Positions 25,259 through 33,863 of a stretch of 64,000 bases of DNA are shown here, in pieces. Location: positions 62,001 to 126,000 of the forward strand of contig MNTT01000015.1 in NCBI GenBank assembly GCA_001917135.1, written 5' to 3'. Below the pieces are notes generated by a model, which saw only the letters and a list, made by a program, of their open reading frames with translations, was not told the DNA's origin and ran no database searches. The DNA comes from Acetobacter sp. 46_36 (lineage in GTDB: Bacteria > Pseudomonadota > Alphaproteobacteria > RF32 > CAG-239). The position numbers and the translations under genes were made by a program. How positions within the stretch are numbered: position 1 is the first letter of the stretch; each line of letters begins with the position of its first letter.

Positions 25259-25995
25259 TGGACAACCGCTTCAACCATAAAACCGGACAATATATGCTCA
25301 AGTTTTCTCCCCGAAATTATCTCGGCGAAGAAGATTTTATGGTGGCCGCCTGCAATGAAACAGCCTACCGCGCCGTCAAAATTTGGCCGTACTGGCAGCA
25401 CTTTTCCCTATGTGTTTACGGCCCCCGGAGCTGCGGCAAATCCCATCTGGCACATATCTGGGTTGACCGGATACAAAAAAGCTTGCCCCGCCCGATACCT
25501 ATTCCGATACTTCCCGCCCACCGCGTCAATATGAAAAACATTAACAAACTCGCCAATGAAAATGATTTTTTGGTTATTGAAGATATGGATACCGAAATTA
25601 ACGAAGAAGCATTCTTTCACCTTTATAATTTCTATAATATCCCCGGAAAATACGTTCTGTTCACCGCTGAACAGCCTTTGGCCAAACTGCCGCTCCGCCT
25701 GCCGGATTTGAAATCGCGCCTGAATATCGTTCCCTGCATCGAAATTATGCAGCCCGACGACGAAATGCTGACTGCGTTGATAGCCAAGCTGTTCAACGAC
25801 CGCCAGATTATTATCAGTCAGGAAATCCTTGACTATATCCTAAAACATACCGAACGCTCTTTTGAATTCGTATCGCGTCTGATTGCGGAAATCGATGATA
25901 TTTCATGGACCAACGGACGCGCCGTATCCGTACCGATTATCAGAGAAGCCCTGAAAAACCTGACCCGCAACCAGCAAATGGAATTATTTATATGA
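25258..25995 (+). CDS. hdaA: DnaA-like ATPase HdaA (regulator of replication initiation)
   Basis: A 245-residue AAA+ protein related to the DnaA ATPase domain, without the C-terminal DNA-binding domain. It has Walker A YGPRSCGKSHLA (near residue 59) and a Walker B-like FLVIEDMD (near 103). The N-terminal LKFSPRNYLGEEDFMVAACNETAY includes the region that in Hda binds the sliding clamp. HdaA with the clamp promotes ATP hydrolysis by DnaA after replication starts. The gene is locked between cckA (1-base overlap) and truB (4-base overlap). Confidence 0.85.
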   Translation: MDNRFNHKTGQYMLKFSPRNYLGEEDFMVAACNETAYRAVKIWPYWQHFSLCVYGPRSCGKSHLAHIWVDRIQKSLPRPIPIPILPAHRVNMKNINKLANENDFLVIEDMDTEINEEAFFHLYNFYNIPGKYVLFTAEQPLAKLPLRLPDLKSRLNIVPCIEIMQPDDEMLTALIAKLFNDRQIIISQEILDYILKHTERSFEFVSRLIAEIDDISWTNGRAVSVPIIREALKNLTRNQQMELFI

Positions 25996-26894
25996 GTTCG
26001 CACTATAATCAAAACGTCAACGGCTGGATTGTTTTGGACAAACCGCAAGGAATGAGTTCCAATCAGGCTCTGCGCAAAATCCAATATATGTTGCATGCCA
26101 AAAAAGCCGGACACATCGGAACGCTGGATCCGTTCGCCACCGGCGTCTTGCCCATGGCCTTCGGCGAAGCAACCAAATTAATTCCTTATCTGGAAGGAAG
26201 CGAAAAAACTTACGAATTTACCCTGAAATTCGGCACGGGTACAACCACAGACGACACCGAAGGCGAAATCTGCGCCGTTTCCTCGCACTTGCCCGACGCC
26301 GTAGCTGTCAACGGCATAATTCCCCGTTTCACCGGAACAATCAGCCAAATTCCGCCCAAGTTTTCCGCCATACATATCAACGGACAGAGGGCTTACGAAC
26401 TTGCCCGCAGCGGCAAAGAATTTACCGTTCCCGCACGACAAATAACCATAAGAGAATTAAAATGTCTGGCATACCGCCCCGCTATGGCAGAAGCAGATTT
26501 CTCCGTAACCTGTTCCAAAGGCACCTACGTCCGCACGCTCGGCCATGATATTGCCGAATCTTTGGGCACTTGCGGCCACCTGACTGCACTCCGGCGCACT
26601 CAAAACGGATTTTTTAACCTCTCGGATACGATTTTGCTGGATAATTTAAAAAATATGTTATATAGAGATAACGGAGTTTTTCCTCTGTTACCTGTTGAAA
26701 CATTTCTGTGCGGCATCACGGTTATTGCTTTGACAGCAAAGGATGCTCTTAAGCTTAAAAACGGGCAAACCCTTCCAGCACAAGGGGTTCCCCCTTTTGC
26801 CGGTATTGCGGCAGCCTGTTTGGAAAATAAGCTTATCGCCCTTATCGAAAATAAAGAAAACATAATTTCTCCGATTCGGGTTTTTAATCTTTAA
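25992..26894 (+). CDS. truB: tRNA pseudouridine-55 synthase
   Basis: A 300-residue protein with the TruB catalytic motif GHIGTLDPFATGVLP (catalytic Asp near residue 42), the GWIVLDKPQGMSS start and CSKGTYVRTLGHDIA (near 178). It makes pseudouridine 55 in the T loop of tRNAs. ATG 25992 overlaps the hdaA stop (ATGA). It precedes rpsO, a widely conserved pairing, although nusA, infB and rbfA that usually lie upstream are replaced by hdaA and cckA. Confidence 0.95.
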   Translation: MSSHYNQNVNGWIVLDKPQGMSSNQALRKIQYMLHAKKAGHIGTLDPFATGVLPMAFGEATKLIPYLEGSEKTYEFTLKFGTGTTTDDTEGEICAVSSHLPDAVAVNGIIPRFTGTISQIPPKFSAIHINGQRAYELARSGKEFTVPARQITIRELKCLAYRPAMAEADFSVTCSKGTYVRTLGHDIAESLGTCGHLTALRRTQNGFFNLSDTILLDNLKNMLYRDNGVFPLLPVETFLCGITVIALTAKDALKLKNGQTLPAQGVPPFAGIAAACLENKLIALIENKENIISPIRVFNL

Positions 26895-26917
26895 ACGTTA
26901 TTAATAAGGAAAAACAG

Positions 26918-27187
26918 ATGTCGATTACAAATGAAAAAAAACAGGAAATTATTGCACAATACGGTACCAAACCGGGTGATACGGGTTCTCCGGAAGTTCA
27001 GATTGCAATCTGGACCTACCGCATCAACTCTTTGATTGAGCACTTTAACACCCACAAAAAAGACCTGCACTCCCGTCTGGGTCTGATGAAGATGGTAAGC
27101 CGTCGTCGCCACTTGCTCGACCACTTGCGGGCAACCAGCGAAGAAAGATATCAGACATTGATTAAGAAGTTAGACTTGCGTAAGTAA
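26918..27187 (+). CDS. rpsO: 30S ribosomal protein S15
   Basis: An 89-residue protein with the S15 core GDTGSPEVQIAIWTYRINSL and SRLGLMKMVSRRRHLLDHLR. It binds the central domain of 16S rRNA. AAGGA lies before the ATG. Confidence 0.98.
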   Translation: MSITNEKKQEIIAQYGTKPGDTGSPEVQIAIWTYRINSLIEHFNTHKKDLHSRLGLMKMVSRRRHLLDHLRATSEERYQTLIKKLDLRK

Positions 27188-27198
27188 TGTTTGAAAAC

Positions 27199-27253
27199 AA
27201 ATAGCGGGGCAATGGGGCTCCGCTATTTGCAAAAATCCCGGTATTCTGCCGGG
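27199..27253 (+). promoter_or_regulatory. Tandem hairpins in the rpsO-pnp gap
   Basis: A 9-bp stem AAATAGCGG/CCGCTATTT (27199-27207, 27220-27228) is followed by a 5-bp stem CCCGG/CCGGG (27237-27241, 27249-27253), 30 bases before the pnp start. No T run follows either, so they look like an RNA-processing or autoregulatory site. In E. coli an RNase III-cleaved hairpin in this position controls pnp. Confidence 0.6.
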
Positions 27254-27282
27254 TGAGGTATTTTATAGGAAAGGTAAAAAAT

Positions 27283-29397
27283 ATGGTCAATTGGAATGTG
27301 TGCCGCAAAGAAATGGAATGGGGCGGCCGCAAATTAGTTTTAGAAACAGGTAAAATCGCAAAACAGGCAACCGGTGCCGTTTATGCAAGTTATGGAGATA
27401 CGGTAGTTGTTGCCACGGTTGTCGCTGCAAAAGAAGCAAAAGCAGACCAGGATTTTTTCCCTTTAACTGTTAACTATCAGGAAAAATATTATGCTACCGG
27501 CAAAATCCCCGGCGGCTTTATGAAACGCGAAGGCAAACCGTCCGAACATGAAGTTCTGGTTTCCCGCCTGATTGACAGGCCGATTCGCCCGCTGTTTCCT
27601 GATGCATTCAAAAACGAAGTTCAAATCATCTGCACCACCGTTGCTCACGACAAGAAAACGGATTCGGACATTTTGGCAATGGTTGCGGCCTCAGCCGCAC
27701 TCGCCGTTTCCGGCATTCCGTTCCTGGGGCCGATTGGGGCTGCCAAAGTTGGCTACATCAACGGGCAGTATGTTTTGAACCCGACAGTTGAAGAGTTGAA
27801 AAATTCCGAGTTGGAATTAACCGTAGCCGGAACAAAAGAAGGCGTTCTGATGGTTGAATCCGAAGCTAACGAACTTTCGGAAGAAACGATGCTGAACGCC
27901 GTCATGTTCGGTTTTGATAATTTCCAAGGCGTTATTGATATGATTAACGAACTCAAAGCCGAAGCAGGCAAAGAGCCTTGGGAAGCGCCGGTATTTCCGC
28001 CGGAATTTGATGAACTCTACAGCCGGATTGAAAAAAGTTTCCGCTCTAAATACGAAGAGGCTTTCAACGAGGTTGACAAACAGAAGCGCTCTACCCGTCT
28101 TGGAGAGCTGAGCGCGGAAGTCAACGCCACTATCGATCAGGAAAACGAGCTTGAAGTCCGCTACGCTCTGGATGCAATTGAAAAACTGATGCATTCGGTT
28201 ATGCGCGAAAAGGTATTGTCAACCGGCAAACGTATTGATGGCCGCGATACCAAAACTGTCCGCCCGATTACCTGTGAAGTCGGTCTCTTGCCGACAACGC
28301 ATGGTTCCGCCCTGTTTACCCGCGGCGAAACGCAGGCATTGGTTGTTACAACATTGGGTACGGCAGAAGATTCGCAGATTATTGACGGCCTGATGGATGA
28401 AGAACGTCAGGAGTTTATGCTAAACTACAACTTCCCGCCGTTTTCCGTTGGCGAATGCGGCAGGCTCGGTTCTCCGGGGCGTCGTGAAATCGGACACGGA
28501 AAACTGGCATGGCGCGCCATTCATCCGATGATGCCGAAAGAAAAAAGCGAATTTCCGTACACCGTACGTGTCGTATCCGACATTATGGAATCCAACGGTT
28601 CCTCGTCCATGGCCACAGTCTGCGGTTCGGTTCTTTCCTTGATGGATGCCGGTGTGCCGCTTAAGAAGCCCGTTGCCGGTATTGCCATGGGGCTGATAAA
28701 AGAAGATGACGGCAGAGTCGCCATTTTGACCGATATTCTCGGCGATGAAGACCACCTCGGCGATATGGACTTCAAAGTAGCCGGAACAAAAGACGGCGTT
28801 ACCGCTTTGCAGATGGATATTAAAATAACCTCCATCACCAAAGAAATTATGAAAAACGCCCTGTCGCAGGCACATGAAGGCCGTATTCACATTTTAGGCG
28901 AAATGGCCAAAGCGTTGCCTGCACCGCGCGAAGAAATTTCTCCGCGCGCACCGCGTATTATTTCTATCAAAATTCCGGTAGACAAGATTCGTGAAGTCAT
29001 CGGCACCGGCGGAAAAGTTATCCGTGAAATCATTGAAAAAACCAATACCAAAATTGATATTGACGATGATGGAACGGTAAATGTTGCCGCTGTTGACAAG
29101 AAAGACGCAGACGCAGCCATTGAAATTATCAACGGTATCGTCGCCGTACCCGAAGAGGGCAAAAACTATCACGGAACCATTACCAAGATTATGGATTTCG
29201 GAGCATTTGTCCGCTTTTTAGGCTCAACGGAAGGTCTGGTTCACATCTCAGAAATCAAAAACGAGCGTATTGCCTCGGTTTGCGACTTCTACAAAGAAGG
29301 CGACCAGATTTGGGTTAAATGTTTAGGAACGGACAACCGCGGCAAAATCCGCCTGTCCGCCAAACGCGTCAATCAGGAAACCGGAGAAGACGCATAA
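27283..29397 (+). CDS. pnp: Polynucleotide phosphorylase
   Basis: A 704-residue exoribonuclease with two RNase PH domains (second with GERQEFMLNYNFPPFSVGE-like DEERQEFMLNYNFPPFSVGE and GRREIGHGKLAWRA near 405), a KH domain (KIPVDKIREVIGTGGKVIREI near 568) and an S1 domain (YHGTITKIMDFGAFVRFL near 635). It degrades RNA 3' to 5' with phosphate and works with RNase E or alone. I chose ATG 27283, preceded by AGGAAAGG. The C-terminus is short after the S1 domain. Confidence 0.96.
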   Translation: MVNWNVCRKEMEWGGRKLVLETGKIAKQATGAVYASYGDTVVVATVVAAKEAKADQDFFPLTVNYQEKYYATGKIPGGFMKREGKPSEHEVLVSRLIDRPIRPLFPDAFKNEVQIICTTVAHDKKTDSDILAMVAASAALAVSGIPFLGPIGAAKVGYINGQYVLNPTVEELKNSELELTVAGTKEGVLMVESEANELSEETMLNAVMFGFDNFQGVIDMINELKAEAGKEPWEAPVFPPEFDELYSRIEKSFRSKYEEAFNEVDKQKRSTRLGELSAEVNATIDQENELEVRYALDAIEKLMHSVMREKVLSTGKRIDGRDTKTVRPITCEVGLLPTTHGSALFTRGETQALVVTTLGTAEDSQIIDGLMDEERQEFMLNYNFPPFSVGECGRLGSPGRREIGHGKLAWRAIHPMMPKEKSEFPYTVRVVSDIMESNGSSSMATVCGSVLSLMDAGVPLKKPVAGIAMGLIKEDDGRVAILTDILGDEDHLGDMDFKVAGTKDGVTALQMDIKITSITKEIMKNALSQAHEGRIHILGEMAKALPAPREEISPRAPRIISIKIPVDKIREVIGTGGKVIREIIEKTNTKIDIDDDGTVNVAAVDKKDADAAIEIINGIVAVPEEGKNYHGTITKIMDFGAFVRFLGSTEGLVHISEIKNERIASVCDFYKEGDQIWVKCLGTDNRGKIRLSAKRVNQETGEDA

Positions 29398-29434
29398 CCC
29401 GGCTTCAAACACGTTTAAATACAGTGTTCAAATC

Positions 29435-29465
29435 ACCCCCGGTCAAATAAAGCCGGGGGTTTTAA
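29435..29465 (+). terminator. Terminator after pnp
   Basis: An 8-bp stem ACCCCCGG/CCGGGGGT (29435-29442, 29453-29460) is followed by TTTAATT. Confidence 0.88.
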
Positions 29466-29527
29466 TTATAAATATCTGCTGTTTTCCCTAACTGGCTGCG
29501 AAATCCCTGCTGCAACATACCGACAGG

Positions 29528-30229
29528 TTAGATGCAAAGAGGATTTTGGCACATATGCTGAATCGTCTTGTCAATATAATCTTCAAAATCATTCCGCCCC
29601 AGATAAAACCCCTTAAAGGCCGGAATATACGGATTGAGCTGGACATAATCGCCAAATCCCGCATCAACGTTCAGCCCGAGAATTTCGCCGAGGATAAGCA
29701 GCGCCGTCAGCTCCGATATTCCCCACACCGTCTTATCACAGACAATCTCCGCCGGATACCTGTGTCGGATAATTTGAAAAGTTTGCGATAGAATCGTTTC
29801 CCACAAAACGATTCTGATATGCTCGGACTTATCGGCATAAAGATAACAAAACGCATTGACGGCTATATTAGCACCGTTCCAATCCGATATACCGCCCAGC
29901 TGAACCGACAGCCTGACTTTATAATCCGGAAAACAAATCTGCATAATTTTTTCCGCTGCTTCAACATAGCAGCGGCCGTCATTATCCCAAAACCTTGTAT
30001 GAAATTTCAATGACAGTTCCAGTTCCGCAGCATACAAAACATATTTTTCATGCAGAAAATCTTTCAATCGCTGCGAAACGTCTTTCTCCCGACCGCATAA
30101 AGCTGCCACGTCAGCAGGAATGCCATACTGCTTTGCCCTGGACTCAACAGAAACGCCGCTCCATTTAGAAAGCATTTCCTGTAAGACTGCCGCTTCCTCA
30201 TTTTCATCACAATAAAACAAAAATTTCAT
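29528..30229 (-). CDS. Hypothetical protein
   Basis: A 233-residue, probably soluble protein without signal peptide or membrane segment. It has an acidic N-terminus (FYCDENEEAAVLQEMLSKWSG) and a Cys/Trp/Tyr-rich body such as FHTRFWDNDGRCYVEAAEK and VQLGGISDWNGANIAVNAF. A helical stretch WGISELTALLILGEILGLNVDAG (near residues 168-190) precedes the C-terminus. I recognise no family. It lies downstream of adk on the other side of an 80-base gap and reads away from it, so it need not share its promoter. Confidence 0.6.
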   Translation of the reverse strand: MKFLFYCDENEEAAVLQEMLSKWSGVSVESRAKQYGIPADVAALCGREKDVSQRLKDFLHEKYVLYAAELELSLKFHTRFWDNDGRCYVEAAEKIMQICFPDYKVRLSVQLGGISDWNGANIAVNAFCYLYADKSEHIRIVLWETILSQTFQIIRHRYPAEIVCDKTVWGISELTALLILGEILGLNVDAGFGDYVQLNPYIPAFKGFYLGRNDFEDYIDKTIQHMCQNPLCI

Positions 30230-30308
30230 AACACACCCTTCTCGGTTTTCCTATGCTTAAAACCGGCAGTATCGCAGCATTCCAAACTTCCCCGTTCCCG
30301 AAAAAAAA

Positions 30309-30965
30309 TCACCACAAATACTTTGCATTCGCTTCCAGAAATTCTCTGGCAATTTCTTCCCCTTCGGCCGTCCCTTCATACCAGAAAAAATTTTTTCCTT
30401 CGTTTTTAAGTTCAATAACCGCCGGTTTGGTCATTTCTTCATATTCGGCAAGACGCTCCGGCAAAACCTCGTCATCTTTGCGCTTTATCAGCCGTCCGCC
30501 GCAGGGACAGGCACCATCACCGATATCATGAGCCATACCGCATTTCTCGCAAATTCTCCGGTTCTTCACCCGTTCAAGAATCAAATCAACCGGCGTATCA
30601 CGAAAGATAACGGCACTGTTGTATTTTGCCACCAGCTTGTCAAATTCCTTAACTTGCCCGACAGTCCGCGGATATCCGTCCAAAATCAATATCTTTGCTT
30701 TTATATTTTCAAGCGTATCGCTTAACATCTCATTGACAATGCTGTCCGGAGCCAAACCGCCCTCTTTCATGTTCGCTGCCAGTTTCTGTCCCAGCGGCGT
30801 ATGGCTTTTGAGCTCTTGGCGAATCATTGCGCCTACAGATATCGCGGCAATATCGCTTTCCTCAAAACCATAGTCATCCTTCAACCTTTTAATCAGCGAT
30901 GCTGCAATGTACCCTTTGCCCGATGCCGGTGCCCCGATAAGTGAAATCACGAATTTTTTATTCAT
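30309..30965 (-). CDS. adk: Adenylate kinase with cysteine-bearing LID
   Basis: A 218-residue protein with the adenylate kinase P-loop GAPASGKGYIA (residues 12-22), the AMP-binding LILDGYPRT (near 95) and the LID region RRICEKCGMAHDIGDGACPCGGR, whose four cysteines (C-x2-C, C-x-C) suit a zinc site. It balances AMP, ADP and ATP. In many bacteria adk follows secY in the spc operon; here it stands alone, 22 kb from the ribosomal genes. The ATG has GAGG upstream. Confidence 0.9.
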   Translation of the reverse strand: MNKKFVISLIGAPASGKGYIAASLIKRLKDDYGFEESDIAAISVGAMIRQELKSHTPLGQKLAANMKEGGLAPDSIVNEMLSDTLENIKAKILILDGYPRTVGQVKEFDKLVAKYNSAVIFRDTPVDLILERVKNRRICEKCGMAHDIGDGACPCGGRLIKRKDDEVLPERLAEYEEMTKPAVIELKNEGKNFFWYEGTAEGEEIAREFLEANAKYLW

Positions 30966-31007
30966 TATTACCTCTTGCCTAGTCTGTCATACTTTCCTTT
31001 AACCCGC

Positions 31008-31041
31008 AAAAAAGCTCCAAACCCATATTTGAAGCTTTTTT
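31008..31041 (-). terminator. Terminator between lipoprotein gene and adk
   Basis: A 9-bp stem AAAAAAGCT/AGCTTTTTT (31008-31016, 31033-31041) with three further A/T pairs inside is followed by T residues on the minus strand. It separates the lipoprotein transcript from adk. Confidence 0.75.
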
Positions 31042-31066
31042 TATGATAAAACATAATCCTTAAAAT

Positions 31067-32365
31067 TTATTTGATATATTCGTCCAAATCATCAACATAA
31101 ATCTCTTCAAATTTCGGTTCATATTCCTCGCTGTTTACCTCATACGGCCGCAGTTCCTGAGGTTCTTCGGGTTTCAAAATAACCCTGTCCGACTTTACAA
31201 TCGTATCCGGAGTAATACGTATCGGCTGAGCTGCATTGGCATTCTGCCTGACGCTGGAATTCTCAAACGTTTTTTCCGCTGGTCTTGCCGCAGCCCTTTC
31301 ATTGTCCGCGACAGTCTCATCCGAAAGTTTCAGCTTTTCACGCGGAGCAGATACCTTTTCACGCGGCGCAGACGCTTCCACACCGCTTTGTTCTTTTGCC
31401 ATACCGGATGCAACAGTTTCCCGGTCCGTGCCCTGCCCGCCATCTAAAGCGCCTTCTGCCGCCACATTCGTTTTTTCCTCCGCCCGGACTTTCAAAGCTT
31501 CGGCATTAACCTGCGGCTTAACGGATTGTTTAGGCGCTGCGGCATTTTCCGGCTCGTTCTGATTCATCAATTCCGGATTCAGCGGATGCGCGTCTTTAGG
31601 CAGGCGGATAAGCCCATACCCCGAACCGCCGCCGTTTGCAGGTCCCGACAGCCCGATTGAATAATATCCGCCGATATACCCGTAGTCCAAATCAATATAA
31701 TCTATATCAAACATAACCCGGATAGTTGTCGTTCCAACACTGGTCATTTCACATTTAAACCCGTTGCCGTTCAAAACAACGTCGTTATTGCTCTTAACAT
31801 ACATCATCGCCGTATCCGGCTTGCAAACCGTCGGCGTCTGCCCGTTATAACTCAAATTATACCCAAGCGCCAAATTAAGCGCCGTTTTGCCTTTAACAAC
31901 CGACGCGTCGACAACCTTTACACCGTCAAAAAAGACATACGCCGGCGTTACGCCGACCTTTGCCGGAACCGTCAGATACGGATTCGTACAAACGTGCGCC
32001 TGAGGATTTGCCTCGCACAGCAAGGCCGTAGCGTCAAGATTATTATCCACGATGTGTGCCAAAGCATTAAAAATATACTCGCGGGACATGGACAACTCCG
32101 CCGGAGCGCATTGTTTTGCGCGGCAGACAATCAACGAATTAAGCGGCGGCACCCGTTTGTTATAAACACGCGCGGCCTCGCCGGGATTCTCTGCCAGAAA
32201 CCGGGCATCGGCAGCTGACATATACTGCCCGTCAAACATACTGTCATTGACTTCCGTCGTATATTCGTATTCGCCGTCATTCCACCACGATGACGTATTG
32301 GAACAGGAAGCCAGAGCAATCACCCCTGCCGCCAGATACAGCTCCAAAAATATTTTCTTCCGCAC
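31067..32365 (-). CDS. Lipoprotein of unknown function
   Basis: A 432-residue protein starting with a lipoprotein signal (ELYLAAGVIALASC, lipobox ALASC with Cys21). Residues about 60-250 form a folded Cys-containing domain (VCRAKQCAPAELSMSREYIF, TNPYLTVPAKVGVTPAYVFFDG, IDYIDLDYGYIGGYYSIG). Residues about 265-400 are low-complexity, rich in Ala, Glu and Lys, with two near-identical SAPREK units, and probably span the periplasm. The C-terminus is acidic (EVNSEEYEPKFEEIYVDDLDEY). It starts with GTG, with AAGG ten bases upstream. It may be a secretion- or pilus-type accessory lipoprotein, but no partner genes support this. Confidence 0.65.
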   Translation of the reverse strand: MRKKIFLELYLAAGVIALASCSNTSSWWNDGEYEYTTEVNDSMFDGQYMSAADARFLAENPGEAARVYNKRVPPLNSLIVCRAKQCAPAELSMSREYIFNALAHIVDNNLDATALLCEANPQAHVCTNPYLTVPAKVGVTPAYVFFDGVKVVDASVVKGKTALNLALGYNLSYNGQTPTVCKPDTAMMYVKSNNDVVLNGNGFKCEMTSVGTTTIRVMFDIDYIDLDYGYIGGYYSIGLSGPANGGGSGYGLIRLPKDAHPLNPELMNQNEPENAAAPKQSVKPQVNAEALKVRAEEKTNVAAEGALDGGQGTDRETVASGMAKEQSGVEASAPREKVSAPREKLKLSDETVADNERAAARPAEKTFENSSVRQNANAAQPIRITPDTIVKSDRVILKPEEPQELRPYEVNSEEYEPKFEEIYVDDLDEYIK

Positions 32366-32433
32366 GCTAACTAACCTTTAAACAAATTATAAGTATATGC
32401 TGTTTAAGGAAAATTTATATTGAAAGTCCGGCA

Positions 32434-33066
32434 ATGAAAAGAAAATTGTCAAAAATATGCACATCCTGTCTGCAGCCGACACACCTGTTTGCGGCAATTA
32501 TTCTGCTGCTGGCCTCAGCCGTACCGGTGCAGAAAGTATACGCAGCTCCGTCACATGGCAAAGCCGCCCCTGCTGGCACCTCCGTTTCCGGACAATCCCC
32601 GCTTTCTGCCGCAAGAAACGAAAAAATTGTTTCATCCCCTGCAGCTCCGGCAATCGCTGTTGACGGCGACAGTCTGGAAATCGGCTCCCGACGCATCCGC
32701 CTGATGGGAATTGATGCCCCTGAATACGACCAGTTTTGCAAAAAGAACAATGGGGAACTTTATCCATGCGGACAACTGGCAGCTGATTATCTCAAAACGC
32801 TAATCGCGGGAAAAAACATAACCTGCCGGATACACAAACAGGACAAATACAAACGCGACCTCTGCACCTGTTATGCCGAAACCACAGACTTGAATGCCGA
32901 GATGATTCGCGCAGGCTACGCCGTTGTTTATCTGGAGAGCGCCTATGCCGGACAAGAGGCCGAAGCCCGCCGCAGCCGAAACGGCATCTGGAACGGCATA
33001 TTTATGCATCCCCGCCTGTTCCGCCTGCTGAAATACCATCAGAAAAAGCAAAAGCGGCCAAATTAA
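32434..33066 (+). CDS. Staphylococcal-nuclease-like (thermonuclease) protein
   Basis: A 210-residue exported protein. An N-terminal hydrophobic segment (LFAAIILLLASAVPVQKVYA, to about residue 38) serves as signal or anchor, then a Pro/Ala/Ser linker, then an SNase domain from about residue 70. The active-site pattern is kept: VDGDSLEIGSRRIRLMGIDAPE supplies the Asp, Arg, Asp and Glu, and KQDKYKRDLC the second Arg. Members cleave DNA and RNA with calcium. Likely periplasmic. The gene diverges from the lipoprotein gene and is 98 bases upstream of rplU. Confidence 0.85.
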   Translation: MKRKLSKICTSCLQPTHLFAAIILLLASAVPVQKVYAAPSHGKAAPAGTSVSGQSPLSAARNEKIVSSPAAPAIAVDGDSLEIGSRRIRLMGIDAPEYDQFCKKNNGELYPCGQLAADYLKTLIAGKNITCRIHKQDKYKRDLCTCYAETTDLNAEMIRAGYAVVYLESAYAGQEAEARRSRNGIWNGIFMHPRLFRLLKYHQKKQKRPN

Positions 33067-33089
33067 TTTAAATTTGCCGCAGATTCTTA

Positions 33090-33117
33090 TTGACACCTTT
33101 AAAAAGTTATGTATAGT
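33090..33117 (+). promoter_or_regulatory. Promoter of rplU-rpmA
   Basis: TTGACA (33090-33095, exact consensus) and TATAGT (33112-33117) are 16 bases apart, about 50 bases before the rplU ATG. Confidence 0.8.
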
Positions 33118-33164
33118 GCACAAAAAAGTTATGTTTAAATTCAATAAAAAACAGGTGATTTAAA

Positions 33165-33464
33165 ATGTATGCAGTAATTAAAACAGGCGGCAAGCAATAC
33201 AAAGTAGCGTCCAATGACGTTATCAAAATTGAGAAGATTGCTGGCGAAGCCGGAAGCGAAATAATTTTTAACGAAGTACTGGCTATGGGTGAAACCGTCG
33301 GAACGCCTTTGGTAGCCGGTGCTACCGTAAAAGGTACGATTGTTAAACAGGCAAAAGACGCTAAAGTTATCGTTTTCAAAAAGAAAAGAAGACAGAACTA
33401 TCGTCGTAAAAACGGTCACAGACAAAACATCACAATCGTCAAAATTACCGATTTGTGTAAATAA
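33165..33464 (+). CDS. rplU: 50S ribosomal protein L21
   Basis: A 99-residue protein starting MYAVIKTGGKQYKVASNDV with the L21 end motif KKRRQNYRRKNGHRQNITIVKI. Standard partner of rpmA, which begins 22 bases later. Confidence 0.98.
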   Translation: MYAVIKTGGKQYKVASNDVIKIEKIAGEAGSEIIFNEVLAMGETVGTPLVAGATVKGTIVKQAKDAKVIVFKKKRRQNYRRKNGHRQNITIVKITDLCK

Positions 33465-33485
33465 GAATAACTAGGAGATTTAAAA

Positions 33486-33743
33486 ATGGCACATAAGAAA
33501 TCAGGCGGTAGCTCGTCAAACGGACGCGATTCTATCGGACGTCGTCTGGGTGTAAAAAAATTCGGCGGTGAATCCGTAATCTCCGGCAACATTATTATCC
33601 GTCAGCGCGGAACAAAATTCCACCCGGGCGAAAATGTTGGCATGGGTAAGGACCACACCATTTTTGCAACTGCCGAAGGCAAAGTTGAGTTTAAGACCAA
33701 AGCCAATGACAGAACCTATGTTTCTGTAGTCCCGGCTGAATAA
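33486..33743 (+). CDS. rpmA: 50S ribosomal protein L27
   Basis: An 85-residue protein with the L27 N-terminus AHKKSGGSSSNGRDSIGRRLGVK, whose flexible end reaches the peptidyl-transferase centre. AGGAG lies before the ATG. There is no N-terminal cleavage extension of the Firmicutes type. Confidence 0.98.
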   Translation: MAHKKSGGSSSNGRDSIGRRLGVKKFGGESVISGNIIIRQRGTKFHPGENVGMGKDHTIFATAEGKVEFKTKANDRTYVSVVPAE

Positions 33744-33768
33744 TTAAACTAACATAAAAAAGAATAAC

Positions 33769-33796
33769 GGGGGTGGCAATCATCCCCTTTATTTTT
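33769..33796 (+). terminator. Terminator between rpmA and obgE
   Basis: A 7-bp stem GGGGGTG/CATCCCC with one G-T pair (33769-33775, 33781-33787) is followed by TTTATTTTT. It suggests that obgE-rsfS is at least partly separate from rplU-rpmA. Confidence 0.7.
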
Positions 33797-33863
33797 CAAA
33801 AAAGCAGGATACATACAATTCTCGGCAGTTTTCCGGAAAATACCAAACAACAGGCAGGCATAA

